DNA from: Emydura subglobosa
Taxonomy: Eukaryota; Chordata; Testudines; Chelidae
Direction: 5' to 3'
Assembly (NCBI GenBank): GCA_007922225.1
Contig: ML680053.1
Coordinates: 4,518,164 to 4,582,163, forward strand
Length of the DNA: 64,000 nt
Position 1 is the first letter of the stretch, and each line of letters opens with the position of its first letter. This document shows positions 10,262-21,504 of this stretch, one piece after another. The notes under the pieces were generated by a model that did not search any database, had not been told where the DNA came from, and saw only the letters and a program-made list of their open reading frames with translations. The position numbers and the translations under genes were made by a program.

Positions 10262-10760
10262 AGGGGTGATCGCCCACTGAGGGCCAGAGCCTGTTTCCCG
10301 CTGTCTGCCCCGGCCTGCCCCAGGGCCAGGACTTTGGGACTGCTTGCTCGCCCCCTGGGGGGCTAGAGACTGTTTTCCCCATTGGCTGCCTGCCCTGCCG
10401 GGGGGCCGGACCTTGGACTATTGCCTCGCCCTGCCGAGGGCTAAAGACTGTTTTCCCGCTGCCTGCCCGCCCTGCTGAGAGCCGGGCCGTAGACTATTTT
10501 CTCGCCCTGTGAGGGGCTGGAGACTGTTCCTGTGGTTACACCTGCCTTACCTAAGGACTTCAGAACTGCCTACTCGCCCTACGAAGGGCTGTTCCCCTTT
10601 ACTGGCCTGCCCTGCCTCAGGGTCGGGGCCTTGACCTGCCTGCTCGCCCTACTAAAGGGCCAAAGACTCTTCCCCATTTGTTTGACTTGCCATCGCCCCC
10701 ACTCCGCAAGAGCTGGGCCTGAAACTGGGGTTCGCCCTGCAAAGGGCAGGAGGCGGCCCC
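10262..10760. repeat. CpG-rich minisatellite of hairpin units
   Basis: About six imperfect units of 70-100 bases. Each holds CTCGCCCT...AGGGCT(A/G)(A/G)AGACTG followed by a C-rich stretch and TGCC. Units start near 10268, 10346, 10428, 10501, 10572 and 10643. The GCCCT/AGGGC pair makes a short self-complementary stem in nearly every unit. Confidence 0.75.
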
Positions 10761-10795
10761 TTTATTTTGGACTCCCCGCGGGGCGGAGGCGCCGG

Positions 10796-10835
10796 GAGGC
10801 GTGGCCTCCCTCAGAGATTGATAGCGAAGGAGAGC
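10796..10835 (+). repeat. Direct repeat, right copy
   Basis: Begins GAGGCGTGGCCTCCCTC and matches 9568-9607 at 34 of 40 positions. Its separation from the left copy is about 1.2 kb. Confidence 0.75.
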
Positions 10836-10869
10836 CACCGGCGCCGCCCACAACAGGAGACACTTCACA

Positions 10870-11900
10870 AGCCCAAATAGAACAGAAGGATCTGATTCTG
10901 CTCCTAATGTTGATTTCTACCTTTATTCTGCAGTTAGTCCTGCTGATTTCTCTGGGGCGGTTGATGGTATTGATTTCAATGGGGCTACTGATGAAGTAAA
11001 GTACTACTCAGTGTGAGTAGAACTGACTTTGTCGATGGGTAAATTAGACAGGGCAGAAACCACGGTTTCCAGTGGTAAGGGGCTTTCTTGGGAAAAATTA
11101 ATTTGCCCAGCTTGCTGTCCATTAACATGCAGTCTGAGAAGAGGGCTTCTACAACAGAAACAATTGTGGGCAACCTCACATCCATCTGTGCAATCCATAA
11201 TAATGGGCCTTGAAAACATTTATTGTGGGAAAGAGAGCTAATTAATAGATTAAGAGCAAAACTCCACTCAGACACCAGTGTAAAGCTGGAATAATTCTAT
11301 TGGCTTTCGTGCAACTGCTCCAGATTTGCACCAAAATAACTGACTCACTGTTTGGCCCTAATACTTTAAAAGCATTTCCAAATGAACCTAATTATATGTG
11401 TACAGCTGCATAGCATAGATACAAATACCGCTTCTTGCAAATCAGATTACTTTCCGCCTTCTAAGTAGCTATTGTCAAACCTGAGTGGTTTTGTCCCATT
11501 AACAGCAAATTGCAATTTTCTAAAGAGCATATCTTCCTTAGCATTGCTGAGCGCTCCAGGAAGATCTCAAATTACCCTTCAATTAGGAAAGGGTGTTAAA
11601 CTTAGGTGATTTTAAATAAAATCCATTGTCTGAATAATTCTTTGTCCTGACACAGTGCCTTTCCTCCAATAATCTACAAATGAGAGATGATTGCCGACTA
11701 AAATCCTAAAACAAGATAACATTTCGGGGTGAGTGGTGGGGTTGAAATCAGATCCAAAGTTTGCAAAGGAGACCTGTCGTCTTAATAGAACAAACCTAAA
11801 TCCTGGATTGAGAAACCTTGAATTTTGTGGTGTTTGGAATTTGAATTTTCCCACTTGAGCCCATCTGTATTGTAATCTATTCATTCTTGCACCACCCCTA
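10870..11900. other. Intergenic, no gene seen
   Basis: AT-rich with TTTCAATGGGG-type motifs (10970) and a weak palindromic repeat around 11250-11320 (CACTCAGACACCAGTGTAAA). No coding signal. Confidence 0.4.
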
Positions 11901-11904
11901 TGGC

Positions 11905-12000
11905 ATATATATTATCCTCATTTTACAGATGGGGAACTGCAGCAGAGATGCTAAATCACTTGTTCCAGATCTCACAATGAGTTGGTAACAGAGCAAGAGA
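11905..12000 (-). mobile_element. MIR/CORE-type SINE fragment
   Basis: Plus strand ATCCTCATTTTACAGATGGG, then AATCACTTGTTCCAGATCTC and TAACAGAGCAAGAGATCCTA. This is the reverse complement of a MIR-type body. Confidence 0.7.
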
Positions 12001-12004
12001 TCCT

Positions 12005-12950
12005 AGGAATCCCCTGGCTGATGCTACATATTTCAGGGGCATGTAACCTTCTCCCTGCCCCCACACCCTCAAACAGTCCACTTGAATAATTGTGCAGTGT
12101 CTTATGGGAGGAAATGTCTTCCTGAGAACAGTCAGCAATCATGCAATGCTCTAAAGTTTGCAGTTGTTCTCCAAACTTGTGTAACAGCATGATAAACAGG
12201 AAGAAAAGCTAATGTCAATATTAATCCTTGATTCAGAAGGATATTGCAATAATCATCATCAAGGGCACTGGCTAAAGGGATTGTGCTGAGCCAAGCAATT
12301 TGTGGGCGCAGGATTTTCCCCTTTCCCAGCCATTCAGACACAATCAGTCCAACATTTATCCAATCCTAACATTTCTGCTGCATGTCGTGCTTGTATGGTA
12401 ATGCCAATGCTGATGATCGAACCACAGTGGAATTCCCCTGGCTGAAGGAGCATGGCATAGGCATAAAGGCTAAATCAAAGGATTTATACTCTGCCAGAGC
12501 AAAAAGAAAATGTTATCTAAATATGAGAAATAGACTTATCAAAAGCATGTCAGCTGGGTTAAATACAGTGGTGAAAAGGCAGCGTAAGGATGTCTAAGGA
12601 AATAGAAGGAAAATAACATCCATTCAAATTCATGGAATGCACTTGCTGTCAGGAGGCACATGTCAAAACGGCTTTGTGTTAAAATGCATCAGATGACTGC
12701 AATTAATGAAAACACTTCATTTCAATTAGAGACAGGAGAGGATTTGCACTCCTCAAACGTGTTAGAATCTTTTGAGAGCATTAAGGTTTTGTGGAATGTG
12801 TCAGAGCTTAAAACAAAGGATTTTCCCCATCTCTGTGGACCCAGTTCTGCAAACCTGGTACAGAACAGCACTTTCATGTGAGTAGTCCCATTTTCTTCTG
12901 CTCATAAGAGTGTGCTCAGCATGAGACTCGGATCGGAGACAAAATTGCTT
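12005..12950. other. Intergenic, no gene seen
   Basis: Mostly anonymous, AT-rich DNA. The frames at 12382-12597 and 12660-12881 have no recognisable domain. Near 12843-12903 there is a fragment of the GATCCTGCAAA-type palindromic MITE. Confidence 0.4.
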
Positions 12951-12954
12951 TACA

Positions 12955-13062
12955 AACCTCAGGTCCCATAACACCCTTGTGAAGCAGGAATTATTCCCCA
13001 GCTTTTTACAGTTGAGTAAACTGAGGTACAGAGTTCTGTCACTCACTAAAAGGCTCAGAATT
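12955..13062 (-). mobile_element. MIR/CORE-type SINE fragment
   Basis: Plus strand reads TTATTCCCCAGCTTTTTACA, then GTAAACTGAGGTACAGAG, the reverse complement of the MIR segment normally read as CTCAGTTTCCCCATCTG. Confidence 0.65.
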
Positions 13063-13084
13063 TCAAAGTAGAAATAGGGTCAAA

Positions 13085-13345
13085 AAAATTCACAGTAAGA
13101 TTGATTAACCATTGGAACAAACTACTAAGGAAAGTGGGGGATTGTCCATCTCTTGATGTCTTCAGATCAAGACTGGCTGCCTTTCTGGAAGAGATGCTTC
13201 AGTCAGACACAAGTTATTGGTCTGGGTGAAACGTAATGGGTTGTGATATACAGGCGGTCAGACTAGATGAACTAGCACATGTTCATCTAGTGCACGGTAT
13301 TGCAGGAGTCCCTTCTGGCCTTCAACTCTAGAAATCTATGATATG
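13085..13345 (+). mobile_element. CR1 LINE 3' end
   Basis: Contains CATCTCTTGATGTCTTCAG, then GGCTGCCTTTCTGGAAGAGA and GGTCAGACTAGATGAACTAG, ending CAACTCTAGAAATCTATGAT. This is the 3' UTR of a CR1 subfamily seen again at 31850 and 39535. Confidence 0.85.
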
Positions 13346-13349
13346 ACTC

Positions 13350-14588
13350 TTTTCAATATTGTGCATCATTCAGAACATGAATGACCCAACAATCTGTCAG
13401 TCGGTTGACTGGAATGTCCCACTAACACATTAAAAGGGACATGGTCCTTCAACAGAACAAGGATGGACCTGGAGAATCACAAGGTTCCTCCACAGTTTTG
13501 GGGGATGAGACTGAATAGAATCCCAGGTTATCATCTCTGGTGTGATGGGACTGGTCAGGTGGAGTAGCTGGGCCATGGACTTGCAGCTCTGTAGGTCATC
13601 TCCACTATGCCCAGTGGAGATCAGGGGTGAAAATCAGGTAAAGCCTCTTGTTGCATCATTAAAGCTGCATTGTATGATACTCTAGTATCCAAGAAAGGTG
13701 GCATGACAATATAGTATAAAGTCATTTAGGACTTGATTCTGCAAATCCCTGTGTAACTAACTAGTGGTTCCTCATGATTAGGCCCATTAACTCAAATGGG
13801 GCTGATCACGTGCATAACGGCAACTCCCTTGAGTAGGCCTGGGCTGTCAACCTGCCAGGAATGTTGTGGAGTTGATGGCATTTACCTGTAGGCGTATTAC
13901 ACCCAGGAGGCCCAGTGAATGCTGAATGACACAAGAACACTGCAATTGTATGTATTGTGTTGTATTGTAATGCCTCTCTTGGTGTTCAGGTTGGAGCACT
14001 CTGACGCTGGCCTCGCTGTAAAATTCACAGCTTTCTAAGAAAGACAATTGTCTTTCTGCACCTTTTATTTATGTATTTTTCCCTGGGAATCCCTGCTGTG
14101 GAGATCTCATTAAGGCAACGTTGGACTATGTGCCTTCACTGCATTTGCAGCATATAATTAGCTGTCAGGGCTGAAATAAATATCAGCTGTAATGTTGGCT
14201 GACCATCTGAGAGGAGACGTAAGTGAATTTTTATGGAGATACCACATGGGGTTTTTTTAATAATGATTTGACTTTGAGAGGTTTAAGCTGCTGATCATCA
14301 TCTGCGTGGGGAGCGCTGGAGATTATAGTCCTTTAATGAACGAGGCCAAAATAATCAATCGGTCTAGGACCTGCTCGTTTTGGAAGCACTTTAGGAAGGC
14401 CTCCTGTCATCTGACAGAATTTAAGATTTAGACACACACAAACCAACAGTCCAAGCGTGGTGATAGAAAAACTTCCATTGACCGTGCTGGAGCCCAATTG
14501 GGTTCCTTGCCTGGACTGAAAGCTAAAGAGACTCCGCTTTGGTTTCCTAGCATCTTCATACCCCTTTGAGCAGGTTAGTCACATAGCT
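13350..14588. other. Intergenic with a repeat-poor AT-rich block
   Basis: A palindromic-MITE fragment lies near 13730-13835 (TTGATTCTGCAAATCC). From about 14090 to 14400 the sequence is AT-rich, low in CpG and free of any repeat I recognise. It contains homeodomain-like TAATTA near 14155. It could be a conserved non-coding element. No coding signal. Confidence 0.4.
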
Positions 14589-14589
14589 A

Positions 14590-14765
14590 TTATTACTACT
14601 ATTGACTTGTACTGTGATAGCACTTAGGCACCTCACTCAGGGAGCGGGATGCCATTGGGCTAAGCCCTGTACATACATATGTAATAAAAAAGAAGAGTCC
14701 CTACCCCAAAGAGCTCCCAGTCCTAACCTATGATGAGAACCAACAGGTGGATACAGCAAACAATG
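14590..14765 (-). mobile_element. SINE 3' tail
   Basis: Starts TTATTACTACTATTGACTTG and continues with AAGCCCTGTACATACATA and CTACCCCAAAGAGCTCCCAG. Reversed, this is the SINE 3' half with its ATAATAA tail. Confidence 0.8.
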
Positions 14766-14864
14766 GGGAGAACTGGGTGAGGATAAGGAAACAGAGAAAT
14801 TCTCCTAGTTAGCATAATCAGCAACAGTCTAGCACATTATGGAGGTTTTTTCAACATCTTCAGA

Positions 14865-14940
14865 TACGTCTGGCGCTGGCCACTGTTGGAAGGCGGCATA
14901 CTGGACCGGTTGGACCATGGGGTTGGTCTGAGACACAGAT
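14865..14940 (+). mobile_element. CR1 LINE 3' end fragment
   Basis: GGCCACTGTTGGAAGGCGGC, then ATACTGGACCGGTTGGACCA and GGTCTGAGACA match the tail of the CR1 subfamily that also occurs at 18045 and, reversed, at 55563. Confidence 0.8.
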
Positions 14941-14954
14941 CTGGATGTTCTTAA

Positions 14955-15370
14955 AGGCTTGTCTATACAAACAGTTTGTGCACGGCAAGCTGGGGTGTAA
15001 ATCTACCTCGCACTAACCTGCCATGTACTAGCAGTCCATGTGAACCCTGATGCCCTGCTCTAAAAGTTCCTTAGTGTGTTTTGATCTACTCCTCTTTCAA
15101 AACCCCTCTCCTGCCTACACACAAATTGTGCTAAGCCAGGGCTTGGTCCCAGGACCCTATGGGAATGGAGGGTCCGAGCCTGAGTCAAGCCAGGACCCAG
15201 GGTTCAAGCCCTATTGCTTTTCAGTGTAAACGGAGCTCAATGGACTCATGTTTTGGGGGTCCACCAAAAGTATCCCAGGGGCCAACTTTTTTTCCTCTGG
15301 ATAGTCAAGTTTTCGCACCCTGCACCATGAACAACAGGGCTTTACATTGCAGTGTAGACCAATCCTGAGA
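14955..15370. mobile_element. Probable Harbinger-type MITE
   Basis: Left edge GGCTTGTCTATACAAAC and right edge TTGCAGTGTAGACCAATCCT are roughly inverted, sharing the TGTCTA(C/T)AC core seen at the ends of other MITEs here. The interior is partly palindromic (GAGCCTGAGTC and reversed partners). Boundaries are approximate. Confidence 0.4.
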
Positions 15371-15374
15371 TTTG

Positions 15375-15885
15375 TCCCCACGAGGGAGGAGAGTCCCTGA
15401 GCCCAGGATACAGCCTAAGCCTGAACGTCTATACCACAAAAAGCTCTTATTTATGAGCACCGTTCCGCATTGCTTCCTTAATCTGGATTTCTTTTATGGA
15501 TTTGCCTAATGTGTTCCAAAAATTGAAATGTAGTTGGAACACTGGTGACATGAGGCCCTGAATTGTACCGTAACGTTAAACAAACAGTTCTTTCCAATAC
15601 GAACTCTGCAAAGCAAAAACCCTGCCGTCTCATTAAATACACAAAGATGACTAGACAAAAGTATACAAAGCAAATGTGGTCACCTTTCAGCTTTGCAGCC
15701 GTGAGCCAAGCTTTGAGTTTGCAGTCTTTATCAGTCACCTTGGCCTTTGTAATCTGTTGTTTTGATATCTGCAGGAGCAGTGGTGATAACACTTCAGTGC
15801 AAACCATTGGTCCATCTAGATCTTTATCCTACCTCAGTCTGTGTCATGCATTGGGTGCTTCCTAGGTAAGTGAAACACATATGCA
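15375..15885. other. Intergenic, no gene seen
   Basis: The overlapping frames on both strands (15478-15807 and 15563-15865) show no domain. A further TCTATACCAC motif at 15430 may be a worn MITE edge. Confidence 0.35.
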
Positions 15886-15887
15886 GA

Positions 15888-16121
15888 GTATGTCTACACA
15901 GGGATTAAAAACCAATAGCTGGCCTGGGTCAACTGTCTCAGGGTTCTGGGCTTGGGTTCTGGAGCTGAAAAATCGCTGTGTAGATGTTTGACTCTGCAAG
16001 CCTGAACATCTACACGGTGATTTTTTTTAGCCCTACAGAGCAAGCCCCCTGACCCCGAGTCAGCTGACCCAGGCCAGCTGTGGCCATGCCACGGGTCCCT
16101 TACCCCTGTGCAGACGTACCC
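15888..16121. mobile_element. Palindromic MITE, Harbinger-like ends
   Basis: A long fold-back. The ends are GTATGTCTACACAGGG and, reversed, GGTACGTCTGCACAGGGG. Inner arms 15918-15935 (GCTGGCCTGGGTCAACTG) and 16061-16078 (CAGCTGACCCAGGCCAGC) are complementary at 17 of 18 positions. A second pair, GTGTAGATGTT (15979) and AACATCTACAC (16007), flanks the centre. Confidence 0.85.
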
Positions 16122-16124
16122 GCA

Positions 16125-16500
16125 GATACTTGTGCATACAGCTGTCATGAAGGTTAGGAGAAGAAAGTGGCTTCCCTTTCCAAACTTTGTCTCTTCTCAG
16201 AGTGAGGGAGTGCAAGAACAAAAGGACAAGAAGAATGAAATGAAGTTCTGACCCTGTCTACCAGCCTTTGGACAGACGACATAAGCAAAAGAAATCAGAT
16301 TTCTGTGGGCACCACTCAGATAATCTATCCCCACATTCTGATTCTCATACCTTGAAGTCAATGGATGTACTTTGGGAGTAAAGTGTTAGTCAACATAAGT
16401 AAGCATATCCCCTTCTGGTCCATAATACTCAGATACAACCATGCCTGGGGCAGTAGGAAAGCCTGGAAGTAGGAGGAGATTACATTAGTTGTACCATTTT
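16125..16500. other. Intergenic, no gene seen
   Basis: Anonymous DNA between a MITE and a CR1. No coding or regulatory signal noticed. Confidence 0.4.
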
Positions 16501-16504
16501 GACC

Positions 16505-16955
16505 TTGCTGGATTATAGACACATAGACTTTAAGGCCAGAAAGGACCATCATGATCACCTAGTCTGACCTCCTGCACATTGCAAGCCAGAGAACCTCACT
16601 CACACACTCCTGTAATAGACCCCTAACCTCTAGCTGAGTTACTGAAGTCCTCAAATCACGATTTAAAGACTTCAAGTTACAGAGATCCACCATTTACATT
16701 AATTTAAACCTGCCAGTGACCTGTGCACCATGCTGCTAGGAAGGCAAAAAAACCCCAGGGTCTCAGCCAATCTGACCTGGAGGAAATTCCTTCCGGATCT
16801 CAAATATGGCAATCAGTTAGACCCTCAGCATGTGGACAAGACATGCCAGTCAAACACCTGGGAAAGAATTTGCTGTGGTAACCCCCAACCTAGTGTCCCA
16901 TCATTGGCCGTTGGATTAGCGGTGATGTCTCAACTAATAACATTAACTCAACAAT
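16505..16955 (-). mobile_element. CR1 LINE 3' end
   Basis: Plus strand reads AAGGCCAGAAAGGACCATCA, then CACCTAGTCTGACCTCCTGC and AATCTGACCTGGAGGAAATT. The same subfamily lies in the opposite orientation at 30960-31435, which gives an internal check on its extent. Confidence 0.9.
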
Positions 16956-16959
16956 ACCT

Positions 16960-18040
16960 TTTTTTTAAAAATTGGAGTTGGGTTCGTGGCAATTAATTTC
17001 ACAATGAAATTAAGAAGAATGAAAGGGACATCCTGGATCATCAAATCAGTCCCCTGTTATCACAGGCAATAAAAGCTGTTTAAGAGAGAAATTTATTTCA
17101 GCCATACATTTCTGTCCTTTTAAACGCAGTGTTCCTTTGATCTTGACTATGGGACACGGTAATAGAAGCTTCTAAGTTCTGATCATTTTTCACTAAGTTC
17201 CTGCTCAACACCATTGAATTCAAAGCACTGCAAGAGTGAAAGTTGCAGGTTTGAAAATGTTGGCCTAGGCTAATTTGAACACAGTACAGGCTTGGTTAAT
17301 CGAGCTCTGGTTAACTGCAATGCCAAGCTAATTGAGTTCATTTGCGTGGCCCAGGATTGCATAGGCTGAAAATGCTGTCTAGTTTTGCAGATCAGTTGGT
17401 GCTGTACTGTGTTATCTTCACAGCAGCCTGGGTACCCAGAGCATATCTTGTACAAAGGTGACTCGTGTGCTTTGAAAAGGCACCTGTTTGCGGTACTTCA
17501 TGGCTGGACATCTGATAGGTAAATCCTACTGACTGCCTTCTTTCAATCATCTGCTTTTGTTTATCCAAGGGCTTGGGGTAATGGCCCTCCAACACTACAT
17601 TATTGTGTACTGTAGGCAAATAGATTAGATTGATAGTCTGAGGAGGATGGTTTTGTACATCTGTTTATTTCTGTCTCTCCATTCATATAAAACTAATTCT
17701 GTTATCTAGATATTTATATGGTCCCAATCACTGTAGTACCTGAGCATCTTCCAAACGTTAATGAATTTATTGGCCATAATCTTTTACCTTGGCAACCTGG
17801 AGCAAAACAATGACTTTACATTCTGCTTTTATCAGTTACAGTCAACCTACTGATCTCTCTTCCTCCGATGTACTCCTGCATCTCATGAACTTCATGACAT
17901 TCAGAAAGCAGGGTCAGGTGAGTTCTGATTCAAAAGGATGGCTGCAATATGTGTGTTTTTGCCAACTCTGTGCGGGATATACCTAACAGGAAAATAGTCA
18001 CAATAAAACGATGTTTTGCTAGAAGTTCATTCTGGAATGT
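16960..18040. other. Intergenic, no gene seen
   Basis: AT-rich anonymous DNA. No repeat family, exon or regulatory motif that I can support. Confidence 0.4.
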
Positions 18041-18044
18041 TGAC

Positions 18045-18570
18045 TCTCTTTCAGAATGTAAGAACCAGGGGACATTGAATGAAAATGGAAGGCAACACCT
18101 TTAAACCGGATTATTCTGTTGTACACCACATATGATCAACCTATGGAACTCACTGCTACCAGAGTACCTTTTTTAAGACAAGAATTTAGCAGGATTCAAA
18201 ATTGGATCAGTCATTTAAATGGGCAATAAGAACAGACCGAGTTACAAGAACTTAATAGAAATGAAAACAGATTGGCTTAGTACCGTGAGATCTTATCTCC
18301 CTTGTAAATATTAATCTTATTTTATGTCAGTGGATGTTGTTATGGTATTTCTATAAATATCCAATCACTGACTGCCTCAGATTGAGAAGTAACTAGCCTA
18401 TGGGTTGCCTATAATTATACCCTATATATAATGGGGGTTCTTGCATCTTCCTCTGAAGCATCTAATTCTGGCCACGCCAGAGCCAGTGGGATATCATCAA
18501 AGATACTGGATTATATGGACCATTAGTTTGCTCTGGTATGACAATTCTATGTTCCTATTAAACATATGGT
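18045..18570 (+). mobile_element. CR1 LINE 3' end
   Basis: Begins in the terminal coding part (AACCTATGGAACTCACTGC) and ends with CTTCCTCTGAAGCATCTAAT, TGGATTATATGGACCATTAG and ATGACAATTCTATGTTCCTA. Internally diverged and probably deleted in the middle. Confidence 0.8.
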
Positions 18571-18839
18571 GTCAAATTCTACTCCGTTACTGTAGTGCAA
18601 TCCCACCATATTCCCTAGGAGGTATGGGAAAGCCCTAGAGCCAGTGAGGGGATAGCCCTGACCTCTGGTAGACCATCAGTGATCTGCACAGATCTAAGGG
18701 AATCTCCCAGGTTCTGGGAGCTAGATCCACTGCTGCTTCCATGGAGAAGTTAAAGTCTCACCTCCACCTCCGGAAGAATTTGGAGGGACTTCCATGAGAG
18801 GAACTGAGGAGCCTGCTGTGTGTTTTACCACAGCAGGGA

Positions 18840-19140
18840 ACAACCCACTCCCCTCAGGAGAGCTGGAGTGAAGTCCTAGTTCTGCCGTGGACTTCCCATG
18901 TGATCTTGGCCATAACACATCATCTCTTTGGGCCTCAGTTTCCCCTCTGCACAGTTGGTATTAAAAATGCTCTTTTGCCACCCTTTGTATCGTCTATTTA
19001 GACCGTGAGCTTTGGGGGGGAAGAAGAGGGGGATAAGGGGTGCTTTTTACTCTGTTGGTATAGCACCTAGTATAATGCAGCCCTGATCTTGTCTGGGGCC
19101 TCTAGACATTTGCCATAATACAAATAAAAACAACACTTCA
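18840..19140 (+). mobile_element. MIR/CORE-type SINE
   Basis: AGTCCTAGTTCTGCCGTGGA, then GGGCCTCAGTTTCCCCTCTG and a long 3' part ending TCTGGGGCCTCTAGACATTT and ATAATACAAATAAAAACAA. The G-run at 19013-19020 interrupts the usual GACTGTGAGCTCTTTGGGG segment. Confidence 0.85.
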
Positions 19141-19144
19141 TCTT

Positions 19145-20090
19145 TGCAAGACTAACGTTGTATAACCTAGACCAAGCAACTCAACAGGGATTTGTACATT
19201 CCTAATCCAACTCATAATTCCCTCTTGAGTAATTTTTCATGAGGGCATCCATGAAAGTACGCAATGTCCCCTAACTAAATCTTGCCTCACTTGTACAAAC
19301 AAAAGTGCACACATTTAAAAAAAAAAAAAAAAAGATGCATTTATTTAGTGAATCCGGGGTCCATTTCTTTCTGGGAATCTTATTAAACGTCCTATCTTCA
19401 AGGAAATGCGACTGGTGGGCAGATTCTACATCAAGCAAAAAAACTATTGGAAGTCTAATCACATTGAAACCATATGTGCAGCATGTGTCATCAGTTACAG
19501 AGCACTTTTTAAAAAAAACCCAGGCATTCAGACTTCAGAAGGGATTGAAAAGGACCCAATTTTATCTCAAAATTGCTGTGCGGTAGGGAAATGGAGGTTT
19601 TTAACTCTCTCTTATTTGTAGTTTTAGCAGTGAAGAATAGTCTGAGAGCTCAGCTTTACAAAAAGGCCTCTCCACATGTGCTTTTCCCGGGGAATCCAGC
19701 TGATTCTCAGACAGGCTAGCAACTCTGCAACAGAGACGCACCCCACACACTCTCATGCAGCCAAGTCCTTATTTTCAGAAAATAATCTCTCGGTTTTAGA
19801 GTGCGGCTCTGCCTTTGAAAATGGCCCTGTTAAAGAAGGGAACCTTGGGGCACTTTATTTCCTTTCACACAAGGGGTTTCTGTGTTACATTCCTGTGCTC
19901 GGTTCACAGGGGGCAAATGGCTCTTCCTTTATCTGCCAATGCTGCAAACTCAGCCTGAGCCCCAGGAATCAACAGGGATGCTTCTCCTTCGTGTGCATCA
20001 CCACCAGTAAGAAGGGTTCTGCTGGCCAAGTTAGCTACAATCCCTCCCACATGCTACACCATTCCTTCGAAGCCTGCACCCTCCTGGTGC
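19145..20090. other. Intergenic, no gene seen
   Basis: An A-tract lies at 19317-19333. The 143-codon frame at 19676-20107 starts at a non-ATG codon and resembles nothing I know. It runs into a SINE tail, which argues against it being real. Confidence 0.4.
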
Positions 20091-20094
20091 CTTT

Positions 20095-20215
20095 ATGGTT
20101 TGTATAGAGCCTAGGGGCCTCAGTCATGGACCCCAATGCACTAGGCGCTGTACGAACACAGAACAAAAAGAGGGTCCCCGCCCCAAAAAGAGCTTACAGC
20201 CTAAACTGAGACCCC
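20095..20215 (-). mobile_element. SINE 3' tail
   Basis: GGTTTGTATAGAGCCTAGGG, then CACTAGGCGCTGTACGAACA and GTCCCCGCCCCAAAAAGAGC. Less diverged than the other copies of this tail in the window. Confidence 0.85.
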
Positions 20216-20219
20216 GCAA

Positions 20220-20780
20220 TGGTTCCGCTTCCTCCCCTTTCGTTTGGGATTAGGTAACTCAAATCCTCCCCCACCTCCAATGGAGACAGTCCCTGAGTAA
20301 AAGGATTGCAGCTCTCGCTGCCCTTGCATGGGGTGTACAATGGAAGGAGAAGGCTGCCCCTCCACCTGTGCACTACGCTAGCTCCACAAATACTTTGGCC
20401 CTATATACAGAAAGGGGGCAGGTAGGTTCCTCTTGAATCACTGGGCTGTTGGGTACCCCATGTGGGACTTCCTGGGGCTCCTGGCAACAGCTCCTCTTCA
20501 GCTGCCGGAGGCTTAGGCTCCCCAGATGCGATTGGCTAGCCTACAGGACTACAGTCTAGACTGAGCGTTTCACGAGTTTGATCCAAAGAGCTGCCCTTGT
20601 CTATGAGTATACACGGCACCTTTATAAAATGGTAGCTAGGAGGCTAACCTAGGCTAGGTTGTTCTTCTCCTTCAAGTGGCTGAGAAGCGGTGAAGCCGCT
20701 GCATCCTCTCGATGGCCATGTTAGGCTTCTCATGGGGAAGCAGGCAGGGAGTGGGGTGCATCACTGAGCTATGGGTCAGG
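20220..20780. other. Intergenic, no gene seen
   Basis: GC-balanced anonymous DNA with no coding signal. Confidence 0.35.
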
Positions 20781-20784
20781 CTCT

Positions 20785-20900
20785 TAGGGTAAGTCTGCAC
20801 AGCCCACGGCAGCGAGCTTCCCAGCCCAGGTTGATAGACTGAGGCGAGCAAGGCTTGTTTGAGCGCTCTAAAAAGAGGTGTGTAGACAGAGCTCTGAAGT
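20785..20900. mobile_element. Harbinger-like MITE fragment
   Basis: Starts TTAGGGTAAGTCTGCACAGC and ends near TGTGTAGACAGAGCTCTGAA. It closely parallels the piece at 63800-64000, including GCGAGCTTCCCAGCCCAGG versus GCAAGCCTCCCAGCCTGGG. Confidence 0.7.
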
Positions 20901-20904
20901 TGTG

Positions 20905-21503
20905 GCTAAGGGTGCCCGGTGTCCAGTTTTCGACCACAAGGTCCAGTCATCTATGCTCATTTCCACAGGCCTGTGTTGATTTCTGCTGTAGGGCTTACGG
21001 CCCAGGAACCTGGTCAGCCCGTAAACCCATTGTTCTGTTCCATGATCTAGCTGCTAGCTGGAACTAAATTATTATTTTCAACTGGATTTTTCCACTAGGG
21101 TTTGGGGATTTCCTTTTTAACATGGTAATAACCATAATCCAAGCGTTCAGCTTCACCCTTTAATTAGTCCAGGATGTCACCTTGTAAACAGGCAGCTTTT
21201 GAATTATTTAAATAAAATGTCGGTCCTGATTCTCCTCTGAGTTATACCGGGGTAAATCAGGAGTAACGCCACTGTTGTCAATGGAGTTCCACCAACGTGA
21301 AACGTGTGTAGGCAAGAGGGGAATCCCACTCAGTGTGTTTAAAGTTCAAAGAACTTTACCAACATAGGTAATTAATCCTTACACCAAGTATTGTTGTAAT
21401 AAGGATCTCTTTGTCATCTGCTGGAGAAGAGGGTTATTGATCCACAATAGCAGGTATGGAGTTTATGAAAACAGGGCCTATCCAACAACTATCTCAGCCT
21501 GTT
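20905..21503. other. Intergenic with an old repeat
   Basis: 20905-20960 looks like a fragment of a repeat reading GTGTCCAGTTTTCGACC. 21060-21215 is AT-rich and repeat-poor. 21223-21330 is a degenerate palindromic MITE (CCTGATTCTCCTCTGAGTT, then GGGGTAAATCAGGAGTAA). Confidence 0.4.
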
Positions 21504-21504
21504 A

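Larger units (their letters stand above)
9200..10870 (+). repeat. GC-rich TATA-containing unit, possibly LTR-derived
   Basis: The stretch runs from ordinary AT/GC-balanced DNA through a TATA box (9641) and an open frame (9694-10074) into CpG-rich minisatellite DNA (10262-10760). A 40-base direct repeat (9568-9607 and 10796-10835) brackets the GC-rich core. Dense CpG, a TATA box and an internal frame fit an LTR or a multicopy reptile repeat better than a single-copy host gene. I could not identify terminal repeats or a primer-binding site. Confidence 0.4.

Noticed and set aside
10532..10999. 155-codon plus-strand frame with a hydrophobic C-terminus (LILLLMLISTFILQLVLLIS)
   Set aside because: The membrane-like end is an artefact of T-rich repeat DNA following the minisatellite. 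No upstream promoter or start context.
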